A stretch of 64,000 nucleotides of DNA. It comes from Bacillota bacterium (GTDB lineage Bacteria; Bacillota; Clostridia; Lachnospirales; Lachnospiraceae). Position 1 is the stretch's first letter; every line of letters begins with the position of its first letter. A program made the position numbers and the translations under genes. Shown piece after piece: positions 41,322 through 49,442 of this stretch. Below the pieces are notes generated by a model. The model did not search any database. It had not been told where the DNA came from and was given only the letters and a program-made list of their open reading frames with translations. The stretch spans positions 62,001-126,000 of the forward strand of contig JAEZTJ010000081.1 in assembly GCA_023421505.1 (NCBI GenBank). Reading direction: 5' to 3'.

Positions 41322-42335
41322 ATGCAAATTCTTAAAAATGCTTGGTTGTTTTTTCAAGATCAAGTTCTTGGCATGAAATGGCTTAATACACTTATTGAAA
41401 ATGTACTTTCTTCCATAGGGCTTGACATGTCCGGTCGTATTGGAGGAAGTATACAGTTTTTTGTTTATGATGTAATAAAGATTACGATTTTGCTGTGTTT
41501 CTTGATTTTCCTTATTTCCTATATTCAGAGTTATTTCCCACCGGAACGCAGTAAGAAAATAATGAGCCGTTTCCATGGAACTACTGCAAATATTATGGCA
41601 GCACTTCTTGGTACGGTTACACCTTTTTGCTCCTGTTCCTCTATCCCACTATTCATCGGTTTCACCAGCGCGGGACTGCCTCTTGGAGTGACATTCTCAT
41701 TTTTAATATCTTCCCCAATGGTAGACTTAGGTTCACTTGTTCTCTTAATGAGTATATTTGGAGCAAAAGTAGCCATTTTTTATGTTATTGTAGGTCTTGT
41801 TATTGCTGTTATCGGCGGTACCTTAATCGAAAAAATGCATATGGAACAGTATGTAGAGGAATTTATACGAAAGGCTAGCAGTGTGGATATTGAATCACCG
41901 GATTTGACCAAAAAGGAACGTGTTATTTATGCAAAGGATCAAGTGGTTTCTACTTATAAAAAGGTATGTCCTTATATCCTCATAGGTGTTGGAATAGGAG
42001 CAGTCATTCATAACTGGATTCCAGAAAGATGGATAGAAATGGTACTAGGAAGCAATAATCCATTTGGTGTTATACTTGCTACATTGCTTGGTGCTCCTAT
42101 GTATGCAGATATTTTTGGCACGATACCGGTTGCAGAAGCATTGCTCTATAAAGGAGCACAGCTTGGAACGGTGCTATCCTTCATGATGGCGGTGACTACA
42201 CTCAGCCTTCCATCGATAATCATGCTCCGTAAGGCTGTAAAACCAAAGCTTTTAGGACTGTTTATTGCTATCTGTACAATAGGTATTATAATTGTGGGTT
42301 ACCTGTTTAATATTTTTCAATATTTATTTATATAA
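41322..42335 (+). CDS. ArsP/DUF318-family permease
   Basis: 337 residues with about eight membrane helices and the family signature TVTPFCSCSSIPLFIGF, whose vicinal Cys bind trivalent arsenicals in ArsP. It is likely to export trivalent organoarsenicals or another thiophilic species. AAAGGGAG precedes ATG. Between arsR and a Cys-rich thioredoxin-like protein, an arrangement common in anaerobes lacking ArsB. Its stop is followed in the same frame by a ferredoxin-like relic. Confidence 0.9.
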   Translation: MQILKNAWLFFQDQVLGMKWLNTLIENVLSSIGLDMSGRIGGSIQFFVYDVIKITILLCFLIFLISYIQSYFPPERSKKIMSRFHGTTANIMAALLGTVTPFCSCSSIPLFIGFTSAGLPLGVTFSFLISSPMVDLGSLVLLMSIFGAKVAIFYVIVGLVIAVIGGTLIEKMHMEQYVEEFIRKASSVDIESPDLTKKERVIYAKDQVVSTYKKVCPYILIGVGIGAVIHNWIPERWIEMVLGSNNPFGVILATLLGAPMYADIFGTIPVAEALLYKGAQLGTVLSFMMAVTTLSLPSIIMLRKAVKPKLLGLFIAICTIGIIIVGYLFNIFQYLFI

Positions 42336-42431
42336 AAAAATAAAGTTGTTGATTATGTAGTTTGTAGTGAATGTGGTATTTACGTAGCTAAATGTCCACA
42401 TGCTTTTATTATTATAAATCAGGAGGTTTTA
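42336..42431 (+). pseudogene. Ferredoxin-like relic in frame with the permease gene
   Basis: After the permease stop the same frame reads VVDYVVCSECGIYVAKCPH AFI, which resembles a CxxCxxCxxxCP cluster motif with the third Cys changed to Tyr. No start codon or ribosome site is seen and only about 30 codons stay open. It may be the remains of a fused or separate small Fe-S protein. Low confidence. Confidence 0.35.
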
Positions 42432-42433
42432 TT

Positions 42434-42844
42434 ATGGCATTATTCGGTTTCGGAAAGAAGAAAGAAGAAGAAAATGGAGGCTGTGAATGTGGAGGAGCAT
42501 GTGAACCAAAGACTCCCGAAAAAGAAGAAAAAGGGTGCTGCTGTGGAGGTAACTGTAATTCCGAAACCATGGCTTCAGCAGAAATAGCAAAGAAGGAAGG
42601 CGCTTCTGTAAAAGTGCTTGGTTCGGGATGTGCAAAGTGTAACCAGTTGGAAGCAGCTACAAAGGAAGCTCTTGGAAAACTTGGTATGGATGACATGATT
42701 GATCATGTAACAGATTTTTCACAGATAGCAGCATATGGAGTTATGACAACACCTGCTCTTGTTGTGGATGGGAAAGTAGTGTCCTACGGAAAGGTTCTAA
42801 AAACAGAAGAAGTGGTAAAAATCTTGCAAAAAGTTCGAGGGTAG
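42434..42844 (+). CDS. Thioredoxin-like protein with Cys-rich N-terminus
   Basis: ATG 42434 follows CAGGAGG. Residues 1-45 contain seven Cys (17, 19, 23, 35, 36, 37, 41) in Gly/Glu/Lys-rich sequence. Residues 57-136 form a small thioredoxin fold of the redox-active disulfide protein 2 type, with CAKC at 66-69 and a cis-Pro in MTTPALVVDG. In ars operons such proteins are thought to supply thiols or bind arsenite. The Cys-rich tail may be a metal or arsenite trap that hands over to the permease. Between permease and arsC. Confidence 0.85.
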   Translation: MALFGFGKKKEEENGGCECGGACEPKTPEKEEKGCCCGGNCNSETMASAEIAKKEGASVKVLGSGCAKCNQLEAATKEALGKLGMDDMIDHVTDFSQIAAYGVMTTPALVVDGKVVSYGKVLKTEEVVKILQKVRG

Positions 42845-42880
42845 TTATAAGTTGTATTAAGCGAAAGGATTGTATTTCAT

Positions 42881-43279
42881 ATGAGTAAGTTGAAAGTAGC
42901 ATTTATATGTGTTCATAATTCCTGTCGAAGCCAGATAGCAGAAGCCTTGGGAAAACACCTTGCTTCTGATGTGTTTGAGAGTTTTTCTGCTGGAACAGAA
43001 ACAAAACCTCAAATAAATCAGGATGCAGTTCGGCTGATGAAACAAATATATGGAATTGATATGGAGAAAACACAGCGCTCTAAACTCCTTGAGGATATTC
43101 CACCGGTTGATGTTGTGGTGACGATGGGATGTAATGTACAATGTCCGTTTTTACCTTGCAAACATCGGGAAGATTGGGGGCTTGAAGATCCAACCGGAAA
43201 AAGTGATGAAGAATTTATTAAGGTGATTCAAGAAATCGAAGACAAAATTAAGAAGCTGAGAATTGAAATCAGTAATTAG
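42881..43279 (+). CDS. arsC: Arsenate reductase, thioredoxin-coupled (LMW-PTP fold)
   Basis: 132 residues. P-loop CVHNSCR (Cys10 to Arg16), then MGCNVQCPFLPC with Cys84, Cys88 and Cys93 for the disulfide relay, and EDWGLEDPTGKSDEEF. It reduces arsenate to arsenite. Last gene of the ars-type operon; a redox partner may be the preceding thioredoxin-like protein. Confidence 0.92.
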   Translation: MSKLKVAFICVHNSCRSQIAEALGKHLASDVFESFSAGTETKPQINQDAVRLMKQIYGIDMEKTQRSKLLEDIPPVDVVVTMGCNVQCPFLPCKHREDWGLEDPTGKSDEEFIKVIQEIEDKIKKLRIEISN

Positions 43280-43475
43280 TTGTGTATAGCGGATGGCACC
43301 ACCCAACCCATGTGAAGACAGCTATATTATTATACTTTGATTTTTTTATATAATACTTGACAAATATAACTTATAGGTATAATATAAGAACAATTCCAAA
43401 ACATAGCAAATAAGTATGAATACTATGAAACAGGATTGCGATTTAACAGGTATAAATATAAAGGAGGATTTTTAT

Positions 43476-44762
43476 ATGGCTAATAATAAGAAGTTACATT
43501 TTGAAACTTTACAGCTCCATGTAGGGCAGGAAAAACCAGATAGCGCAACAGATGCAAGATGCGTACCGATCTATCAGACATCCTCATATGTATTTGCTAA
43601 CTCAGCTCAGGCAGCAGGCAGGTTTAATTTAAGTGAAGGCGGAAATATTTATACCAGACTGATGAATCCGACCTCCGATGCTTTTGAACAAAGAATAGCA
43701 GCCCTAGAAGGCGGAATAGCAGCACTTGCAACCTCTTCCGGTGCTGCTGCTATAACCTATGCGATTCAGAATATTGCGCATGCCGGAGACCATATAGTAT
43801 CAGCCCAGACGATTTACGGTGGTACCTATAATTTATTTGCGAATACTTTACCTGAATTCGGAATAACTACGACCTTTGTTAATCCCGATGACTTAGCTGA
43901 ATTCGATAATGCAGTAAGACCGAACACAAAAGCAATCTTTCTTGAGACCTTGGGTAATCCTAACTGCAATATCGTTGATCTTGCAAAGGTTGCAGAGATT
44001 GCACATAAGCATAAGATACCTTTGATTGTGGATAACACTTTTGCAACACCTTATCTGCTTCGTCCGATTGAGTACGGCGCAGATGTAGTAGTTCATTCAG
44101 CAACAAAGTTTATCGGTGGACATGGAACAACCATTGGCGGAGTAATTATAGACAGCGGTAAGTTTGACTGGGAGGCATCCGGTAAATTTCCTTCTCTCAC
44201 TGAACCTAATCCGAGCTATCATGGAGTCCAATTTACAAAAGCAGTCGGTGCTGCAGCTTACATAACAAAAATTAGAGTAACATTAATGAGGGATACCGGT
44301 TCTACAATTAGTCCATTTAGCTCCTTCTTATTTCTTCAGGGGCTTGAAACCTTATCGCTTCGTGTGGAGCGGCATGTATTTAATGCACTTAAGGTAGTTG
44401 AATTTTTAAACAATCACCCGAACGTAGTGAAGGTAAATCATCCTTCCTTACCGGATAATCCTTATCATGAGTTGTATACCAAATATTTTCCTGAAGGTGC
44501 CGGTTCTATCTTTACCTTTGAGATTAAGGGGGATGCAGAAACTGCGAAGGCATTTATAGATAAATTACAGATATTCTCACTGCTGGCAAATGTAGCCGAT
44601 GTTAAGTCGCTTGTTATTCACCCGGCAAGTACAACGCATTCACAAATGAACGAAGAGGAGCTATTGCTTTCCGGAATAAAGCCGAATACAATTCGCTTAT
44701 CAATCGGTACGGAGCATATTGAAGATATCATAGAGGATCTTAAGCAGGCATTCGAAGTATAA
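43476..44762 (+). CDS. O-acetylhomoserine sulfhydrylase (MetY type)
   Basis: ATG 43476 follows AAGGAGG. PLP-dependent Cys/Met metabolism enzyme of 428 residues: LHVGQEKPDSATDARCVPIYQTSSY start, DNTFATPYLLRPIEYGAD, and the PLP Lys in VVHSATKFIGGHG. It makes homocysteine from O-acetylhomoserine and sulfide, or cysteine from O-acetylserine. Followed by cysteine synthase in one operon. Preceded by a TTGACA/TATAAT pair (43357, 43378) with short 15-base spacing, which suggests activator or repressor control. Confidence 0.92.
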   Translation: MANNKKLHFETLQLHVGQEKPDSATDARCVPIYQTSSYVFANSAQAAGRFNLSEGGNIYTRLMNPTSDAFEQRIAALEGGIAALATSSGAAAITYAIQNIAHAGDHIVSAQTIYGGTYNLFANTLPEFGITTTFVNPDDLAEFDNAVRPNTKAIFLETLGNPNCNIVDLAKVAEIAHKHKIPLIVDNTFATPYLLRPIEYGADVVVHSATKFIGGHGTTIGGVIIDSGKFDWEASGKFPSLTEPNPSYHGVQFTKAVGAAAYITKIRVTLMRDTGSTISPFSSFLFLQGLETLSLRVERHVFNALKVVEFLNNHPNVVKVNHPSLPDNPYHELYTKYFPEGAGSIFTFEIKGDAETAKAFIDKLQIFSLLANVADVKSLVIHPASTTHSQMNEEELLLSGIKPNTIRLSIGTEHIEDIIEDLKQAFEV

Positions 44763-44791
44763 TTATATTTTATAAGTAAAGGAGAGTAATT

Positions 44792-45721
44792 ATGTCAGAT
44801 TTTATTCAAAATATTACTCAACTGATTGGAAACACACCTTTGCTGGAACTTACTAAATATAATAAAAACCATCAGCTAGAGGCAACAATAGTTGCAAAAT
44901 TGGAGTACTTTAATCCGGGCGGAAGCATAAAGGATAGAATTGCAAAGAAAATGATTGAGGAAGCAATAAAAAGCGGTGAGATAGATTCAAATACTGTAAT
45001 TATTGAGCCTACCAGCGGAAATACCGGAATAGGACTTGCTTGTGTCTGTGCAAGCTATGGATTAAGATTAATCATCACTATGCCTGATAATATGAGTATT
45101 GAACGGAAAAATCTGATGAAAGCGTATGGCGCTGAATTGATATTGACGGAAGGCGCTATGGGTATGCAGGGTGCGGTTAATAAAGCTTTAGAAATCAAAA
45201 AGGAGATAGCGAATAGCTTTATTCCCTCTCAATTTGACAATCCGAATAATCCGAAGGTTCATAAGGAGACTACCGGTGTTGAAATCTGGGAAGGAACCAA
45301 TGGTAAAGTGGATATTTTAGTAGCAGGTGTTGGAACCGGAGGTACGATATCCGGCGTAGGAGCTTATTTGAAATCCAAAAATCCCAAGGTGCAGATCATT
45401 GCGGTAGAACCGGCTGCTTCCCCAATGCTTTCAAAAGGGCAGGCAGGAACGCATATGATACAGGGATTAGGTCCTAATTTTATACCCAATACGCTAGACA
45501 GAAGCATATATGAGGAAATAATAACTGTATCAAATGAAGATGCATTTGAAACGGGAAGGGAAATTGCTAAAAAAGAAGGAGTTCTTGTCGGAATATCCTC
45601 AGGAGCAGCCCTATGGGCGGCAACTAAGGCAGCAAAGCGTCCTGAGAATGCAGGGAAGCTTATCGTAGTGCTATTTCCTGATACCGGAGAGAGATATTTA
45701 TCCACCCCTATGTTTTCATAA
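44792..45721 (+). CDS. cysK: Cysteine synthase A
   Basis: 309 residues. PLP Lys in NPGGSIKDRIA, phosphate loop TSGNTGIG and GVGTGGTISG, and the SGAALWAA substrate region. It forms cysteine from O-acetylserine and sulfide. AAAGGAG before ATG; 29 bases after the sulfhydrylase gene. A large hairpin follows. Confidence 0.95.
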   Translation: MSDFIQNITQLIGNTPLLELTKYNKNHQLEATIVAKLEYFNPGGSIKDRIAKKMIEEAIKSGEIDSNTVIIEPTSGNTGIGLACVCASYGLRLIITMPDNMSIERKNLMKAYGAELILTEGAMGMQGAVNKALEIKKEIANSFIPSQFDNPNNPKVHKETTGVEIWEGTNGKVDILVAGVGTGGTISGVGAYLKSKNPKVQIIAVEPAASPMLSKGQAGTHMIQGLGPNFIPNTLDRSIYEEIITVSNEDAFETGREIAKKEGVLVGISSGAALWAATKAAKRPENAGKLIVVLFPDTGERYLSTPMFS

Positions 45722-45743
45722 ATGATCTATTATTTATTATAAC

Positions 45744-45857
45744 AGGATGTCTCAAAAGCCTAATTTCTGTTTTACCGGAGTACAATAAATCAGAGGAAAA
45801 ATTTACTTTTTCATTTGATTGTATATCAGGTATACCAGGACTACGCTGAGACATCCT
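45744..45857. repeat. Long imperfect hairpin with AGGATGTCTCA ends
   Basis: Perfect 11-bp terminal inverted repeat AGGATGTCTCA/TGAGACATCCT enclosing 92 bases that fold further (TACAAT/ATTGTA). It lies between convergent genes, so it can act as terminator. The ends resemble terminal repeats of some IS-derived miniature elements and the terminator at 34936. Confidence 0.6.
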
Positions 45858-45909
45858 TATTGTTTTCTCGTTAAGAATATTCATAATACTATATAAATGC
45901 TGGTAATAA

Positions 45910-46164
45910 TTAATTAAAATTTTTACTTCTGTTTGAAGTAAGATGCATTGCCTGATCATAATCTTTATGATGAACATATAGATAGTATAAAGTTTCCCGC
46001 TTTGGTAATGCCGCAATATTTCCATGTCCATTATTTCTTATTGCATCATGGTCAATTCTTTTATAATCATACTCGATACCTTTAGATGCCAGAGCATCTC
46101 GTAATTCTGAAAACTCATTCAAGGAATTTCCGCAGTATATTTCTACTCTTTTCCAGAACCACAT
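45910..46164 (-). CDS. Conserved-looking small protein, unknown function
   Basis: 84 residues with beta-alpha-beta pattern: VEIYCGNSLNEFSELRDALASKGIEYDYK, then a C-terminal LYYLYVHHKDYDQAMHL. The layout recalls DUF2007-type domains (a strand, a helix picking one residue set, and a final strand-helix), but I cannot confirm that. GAGGCG precedes the ATG. Monocistronic between convergent and divergent neighbours. Confidence 0.6.
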   Translation of the reverse strand: MWFWKRVEIYCGNSLNEFSELRDALASKGIEYDYKRIDHDAIRNNGHGNIAALPKRETLYYLYVHHKDYDQAMHLTSNRSKNFN

Positions 46165-46432
46165 AATAGATCGCCTCTTTTCCTGTGTTAAAATAGTAAT
46201 TCTAAACTCATATCAATTATAAACCCGGTACTACATAAGTTCATTAGAGTTTCATTAGAATTATCAGCACAACAACTTTTATAGCAGAGTTTCATATAAT
46301 AAAGTAGGTTTATATTATTACTTGACTATGAATGAAGATAGATCTGTTTATAAAACGGAGCGAAGAGAGACTTGTGTCTGCGCTGCTATCACAAGCTTAT
46401 TATACATAAAGCAGCGTAGAAGCGGAGTAAAT

Positions 46433-46723
46433 ATGTCGGAGAATACATCTTACAGCCATAAAGCATATCATAAAAAATCTTACAAAGAAGCAAAGAATAC
46501 CTATCAATATAGATATTGTATTCAGTTAGGCTTATTCCGTACTTATGAAAGAGCCTTTCATTATCAGCTTCAGTTATATTTGGCAGGATACAGGGTAGAT
46601 ATTGACAGGGAGGGTGAGTTGTATACAGTTAATATAGGGGACTTTAATGAGTTTGAAGATGCGATTATTATGGAACGTATTTTACGAATCAGGGGATTTA
46701 ATACGGTTTTATTAGCAGTATAA
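46433..46723 (+). CDS. SPOR-like domain small protein
   Basis: Start at ATG 46433 with GCGGAG upstream. About 96 residues. RYCIQLGLFRTYERAFHYQLQLYLAGYRVDI through VNIGDFNEFEDAIIMERILRIRGFNTVLL follows the SPOR repeat pattern (two beta-alpha units with QxG...A...L and V.vG.F). SPOR domains bind denuded peptidoglycan, but no signal peptide or TM is seen, so location and role are unclear. Confidence 0.65.
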   Translation: MSENTSYSHKAYHKKSYKEAKNTYQYRYCIQLGLFRTYERAFHYQLQLYLAGYRVDIDREGELYTVNIGDFNEFEDAIIMERILRIRGFNTVLLAV

Positions 46724-46778
46724 ATAGGGAAATTAATCAAATGGCATTTGATTGAAAGGAAAAAGACGCATCGCTTAC

Positions 46779-46807
46779 TTGACTTGTTATATTATTTCAT
46801 TTATAAT
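46779..46807 (+). promoter_or_regulatory. Promoter of yicC-remA-rpoZ
   Basis: TTGACT, 17 bases, TATAAT, 141 bases upstream of yicC. Confidence 0.65.
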
Positions 46808-46947
46808 TAATTGGATATATCATATTAAATGGAAAGCATTCTTTAATGTGATTACTCTCTAAAACAATATGAAGTATAACAAAAGCTGTTGCCCTAACAT
46901 GGCAGCATCAGATACCATCATATCAGAATATAAGAAAGCGTGCAATT

Positions 46948-47826
46948 ATGTTGAAAAGTATGACAGGCTTCGGTCGTTGTGAAATTGCCGGAGTAGACCG
47001 TAAAATAACAGTTGAGATGAAAGCAGTCAACCACAGATACTGCGATATCACGATTAAGATGCCCAAAAAGCTTAATTTTTTTGAAGCTGGTATTCGTAAT
47101 TTACTCAAGCAGTATATTGGTAGAGGTAAGGTTGATATCTACATTACATATGAGGATTATACGGAAAATAATGTATGTGTGAAATACAATGCGGATTTAG
47201 CCAGAGAATATTACACTAATTTAGAGAAAATTAGTAAGGAATTTGGATTAGAAAATGATATTCGTGTGTCGGTTTTATCAAGATACCCTGAGGTATTTAC
47301 GCTTGAGGAACAAACGATAGATGAAAAAGAATTGTGGAAGCTTGTCGAGGAAGCAGTAAAAGAAGCGGCAACACGTTTTGTAGAAACCCGTATCGCTGAG
47401 GGTGAAAACTTAAAGAGGGATATCTTTACGAAGCTTGATAATATGCTGGCTTTGGTAGACTATATTGAGAGTAGATCTCCGGAGATAGTAAATGAGTACC
47501 GCAACAAGCTTATGACAAAAGTAACTGAGCTGCTTGCTGATACGAAGGTAGATGAGAGTATTCTGGCTACCGAGGTTACTATCTTTGCAGATAAGATCTG
47601 TGTAGATGAAGAGACAGTCCGGTTAAGAAGCCACATTCTTAATATGAAGGATACCTTAAATGATAGTGACAATGTAGGAAGAAAGCTTGACTTTATTGCC
47701 CAGGAAATGAACCGTGAGGCAAATACTATTTTATCAAAAGCAAGTGACCTAGAAGTTACCAATAGAGCAATCGATTTAAAGACAGAAATAGAAAAAGTTC
47801 GAGAACAAATTCAAAATATCGAATAG
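46948..47826 (+). CDS. yicC: YicC-family endoribonuclease
   Basis: 292 residues with the YicC start MLKSMTGFGRCE, KAVNHRYCDI, PKKLNFFEAGIRNLLKQYIGRGKVDIYI, and the DUF1732 C-terminus with KLDFIAQEMNREANTILSKA ending EVEKIREQIQN-like. Members act as endoribonucleases in RNA turnover. First gene of a conserved housekeeping run with remA and rpoZ. Confidence 0.95.
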   Translation: MLKSMTGFGRCEIAGVDRKITVEMKAVNHRYCDITIKMPKKLNFFEAGIRNLLKQYIGRGKVDIYITYEDYTENNVCVKYNADLAREYYTNLEKISKEFGLENDIRVSVLSRYPEVFTLEEQTIDEKELWKLVEEAVKEAATRFVETRIAEGENLKRDIFTKLDNMLALVDYIESRSPEIVNEYRNKLMTKVTELLADTKVDESILATEVTIFADKICVDEETVRLRSHILNMKDTLNDSDNVGRKLDFIAQEMNREANTILSKASDLEVTNRAIDLKTEIEKVREQIQNIE

Positions 47827-47850
47827 AAGCAAATGAAATGAGGAATAACT

Positions 47851-48126
47851 TTGAATAAGTTGGTGAATATTGGTTTTGGTAATGTAGTGAATTCCAATAA
47901 AATCATAAGTATCATTAGTCCGGAAGCCGCACCGATTAAACGTATGGTTCAGAATGCTAAGGATCAGGGTATGGCAATTGATGCTACCTGCGGAAGAAGG
48001 ACCAAGGCGGTAATTGTAACAGAAAGCGGGCATTTGATCCTTTCCTCCTTACTTCCCGAAACAATAGCAGGAAGAGTAAATCAGAAGGAAGTACCGGAGA
48101 TTCAGGATACTCTTATCAATGATTAG
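47851..48126 (+). CDS. remA: RemA (DUF370) regulatory protein
   Basis: 91 residues: NIGFGNVVNSNKIISIISPEAAPIKR and GRRTKAVIVTESGHLILS match the RemA/DUF370 family, a DNA-binding regulator of matrix genes in Bacillus. TTG start after GAGGAA. It is 25 bases after yicC. In most Firmicutes gmk follows; here a spacer of 58 bases leads straight to rpoZ. Confidence 0.93.
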   Translation: MNKLVNIGFGNVVNSNKIISIISPEAAPIKRMVQNAKDQGMAIDATCGRRTKAVIVTESGHLILSSLLPETIAGRVNQKEVPEIQDTLIND

Positions 48127-48184
48127 GTATATTATAAGAAATGCTTACAAATTAAGAATGAGATTACAGGAAGGAGAAATGAAT

Positions 48185-48469
48185 ATGTTGCATCCATCAT
48201 ATACAGATTTAATGAAAGTAGTAAATAGTGAGGTTGAACCAGGCGAGCAGCCGGTTGTTAACAGCAGATATTCCATCGTAATTGCAACAGCAAGAAGAGC
48301 CAGACAACTAATAGATGGCTCTACTGCTCTCGTTGATGTTACTTATCCTAAGCCTTTATCCATCGCGGTAGAGGAATTATACCGCTCCAAGGTTAAAATT
48401 GTTGGTGATGATGATAAAGCCAATGAGGAGAATAGTAATAAGAGTACAGAAACAAGTAATAATCAATAA
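48185..48469 (+). CDS. rpoZ: RNA polymerase omega subunit
   Basis: About 95 residues: MLHPSYTDLMKVVNSEV, then NSRYSIVIATARRARQLIDG (the omega core helix) and KPLSIAVEELYRSKV. It assists assembly of RNA polymerase. AAGGAG at 48171 favours ATG 48185 (8 bases) over ATG 48179 (2 bases). A good terminator follows. gmk, the usual neighbour, is absent. Confidence 0.93.
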   Translation: MLHPSYTDLMKVVNSEVEPGEQPVVNSRYSIVIATARRARQLIDGSTALVDVTYPKPLSIAVEELYRSKVKIVGDDDKANEENSNKSTETSNNQ

Positions 48470-48496
48470 TTCGCCATGTTCATTCAGCCACATAAG

Positions 48497-48536
48497 AAGC
48501 ACTTTCATAGCAATCCGTTATGAAGGTGCTTTATAG
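48497..48536 (+). terminator. Intrinsic terminator of rpoZ operon
   Basis: AAGCACTTTCATA, loop GCAATCCG, TTATGAAGGTGCTTT, one mismatch. Confidence 0.75.
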
Positions 48537-48570
48537 TGTTTTGATAGTGAAGGACAGTAATGAAAGGAAG

Positions 48571-48667
48571 CTAGGTTGAAAAGATAATAATTTTTAACCG
48601 ATATAAGCACTGAGCGTATTTTTCACTCAGGTTTAGTTTGCCGTTTAAGCGGCAGATGGAGGTTGAT
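48571..48667 (+). ncRNA. Structured 5' leader of lepB
   Basis: Shares TAGGTTGAAAA at its 5' side and AGCGGCAGATGGAGGTTGAT plus ATG at its 3' side with the orphan leader at 22591. Stems visible: GGTTGAAAA with TTTTTAACC, CTGAG with CTCAG, TGCCG with CGGCA just before the ribosome site. Since loops and middle stem differ but end segments are conserved, it looks like a cis-regulatory RNA. Unknown family. Confidence 0.5.
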
Positions 48668-49357
48668 ATGTCGAATAATCCAGAGGAAGAAGTTAAGTCA
48701 CTACAGGCAGATACAAGGGAGTATTCGGATAGCAAAGAAGCTTTAGATCCTGTGGCGAAAGAAATATTAGAATATGATGAGCCTTATCATGAAAATTCAG
48801 AAGAAGTGCAGAAACTGTCAAAGAAGAGTAATAGAAAGGGTTTACTTTTTGATTTGATATTTTATGCTATTCTTATTTTTGTTTGTATTTACATTTTACC
48901 GAATTATGTAATACAGCGTACTATTGTTGATGGCTCCTCGATGGAGGACACTTTATTTGATGGAGATCATCTATATGTGGAGAAGCTATCCTATCGCTTT
49001 GATGCTTTAAAACGTTTTGATATAATTGTTTTTTATCCCTTTGGTAGAGAGAATAAAGATTACTTTGTTAAACGTATCATTGGTCTTCCCGGAGAGACAG
49101 TGCAAATAAAAGGCAGTGATATCTATATTAACGATAAGATATTAGAAGAAGATTATGGAAAAGACCCGATTGTTGATCCTGGAAGAGCGATAAATCCGAT
49201 AAAGCTGGGACAGGATGAATACTTTGTATTAGGAGATAACAGAAGCATTAGTAAGGACAGTAGATCGGATGAAGTTGCTAATGTTAAAAGAGAAAATATC
49301 GGTGGTAAAGCCGTACTTAGAATCAAGCCTTTAAGTAGATTTGGAACAATTGATTAA
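48668..49357 (+). CDS. lepB: Signal peptidase I
   Basis: Start ATG 48668 after TGGAGG. The N-terminal 58 residues are acidic and cytoplasmic, with one TM at about 59-79. Catalytic Ser91 in DGSSMEDTL and Lys135 in YFVKRIIGLPGE, and the VLGDNRSISKDSR box, are intact. It cuts Sec/Tat signal peptides outside the membrane. The acidic N-terminal extension is longer than in SipS-type enzymes. It has a repeated leader upstream. Confidence 0.93.
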   Translation: MSNNPEEEVKSLQADTREYSDSKEALDPVAKEILEYDEPYHENSEEVQKLSKKSNRKGLLFDLIFYAILIFVCIYILPNYVIQRTIVDGSSMEDTLFDGDHLYVEKLSYRFDALKRFDIIVFYPFGRENKDYFVKRIIGLPGETVQIKGSDIYINDKILEEDYGKDPIVDPGRAINPIKLGQDEYFVLGDNRSISKDSRSDEVANVKRENIGGKAVLRIKPLSRFGTID

Positions 49358-49376
49358 GGATTACTATTATTTATAC

Positions 49377-49405
49377 TTGCAATTTACATATGAATTAGGT
49401 AGAAT
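49377..49405 (+). promoter_or_regulatory. Promoter of holA
   Basis: TTGCAA, 17 bases, TAGAAT; 38 bases upstream of the start codon. Confidence 0.5.
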
Positions 49406-49442
49406 AGATAATGTTCTGTAGAAACAGGAGTAATTTAGTGCG

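Noticed and set aside
43280..43475. SAM or T-box leader before the sulfhydrylase gene
   Set aside because: The leader is short and has none of the conserved elements (no GGTGG-type T-box sequence, no SAM-I core).
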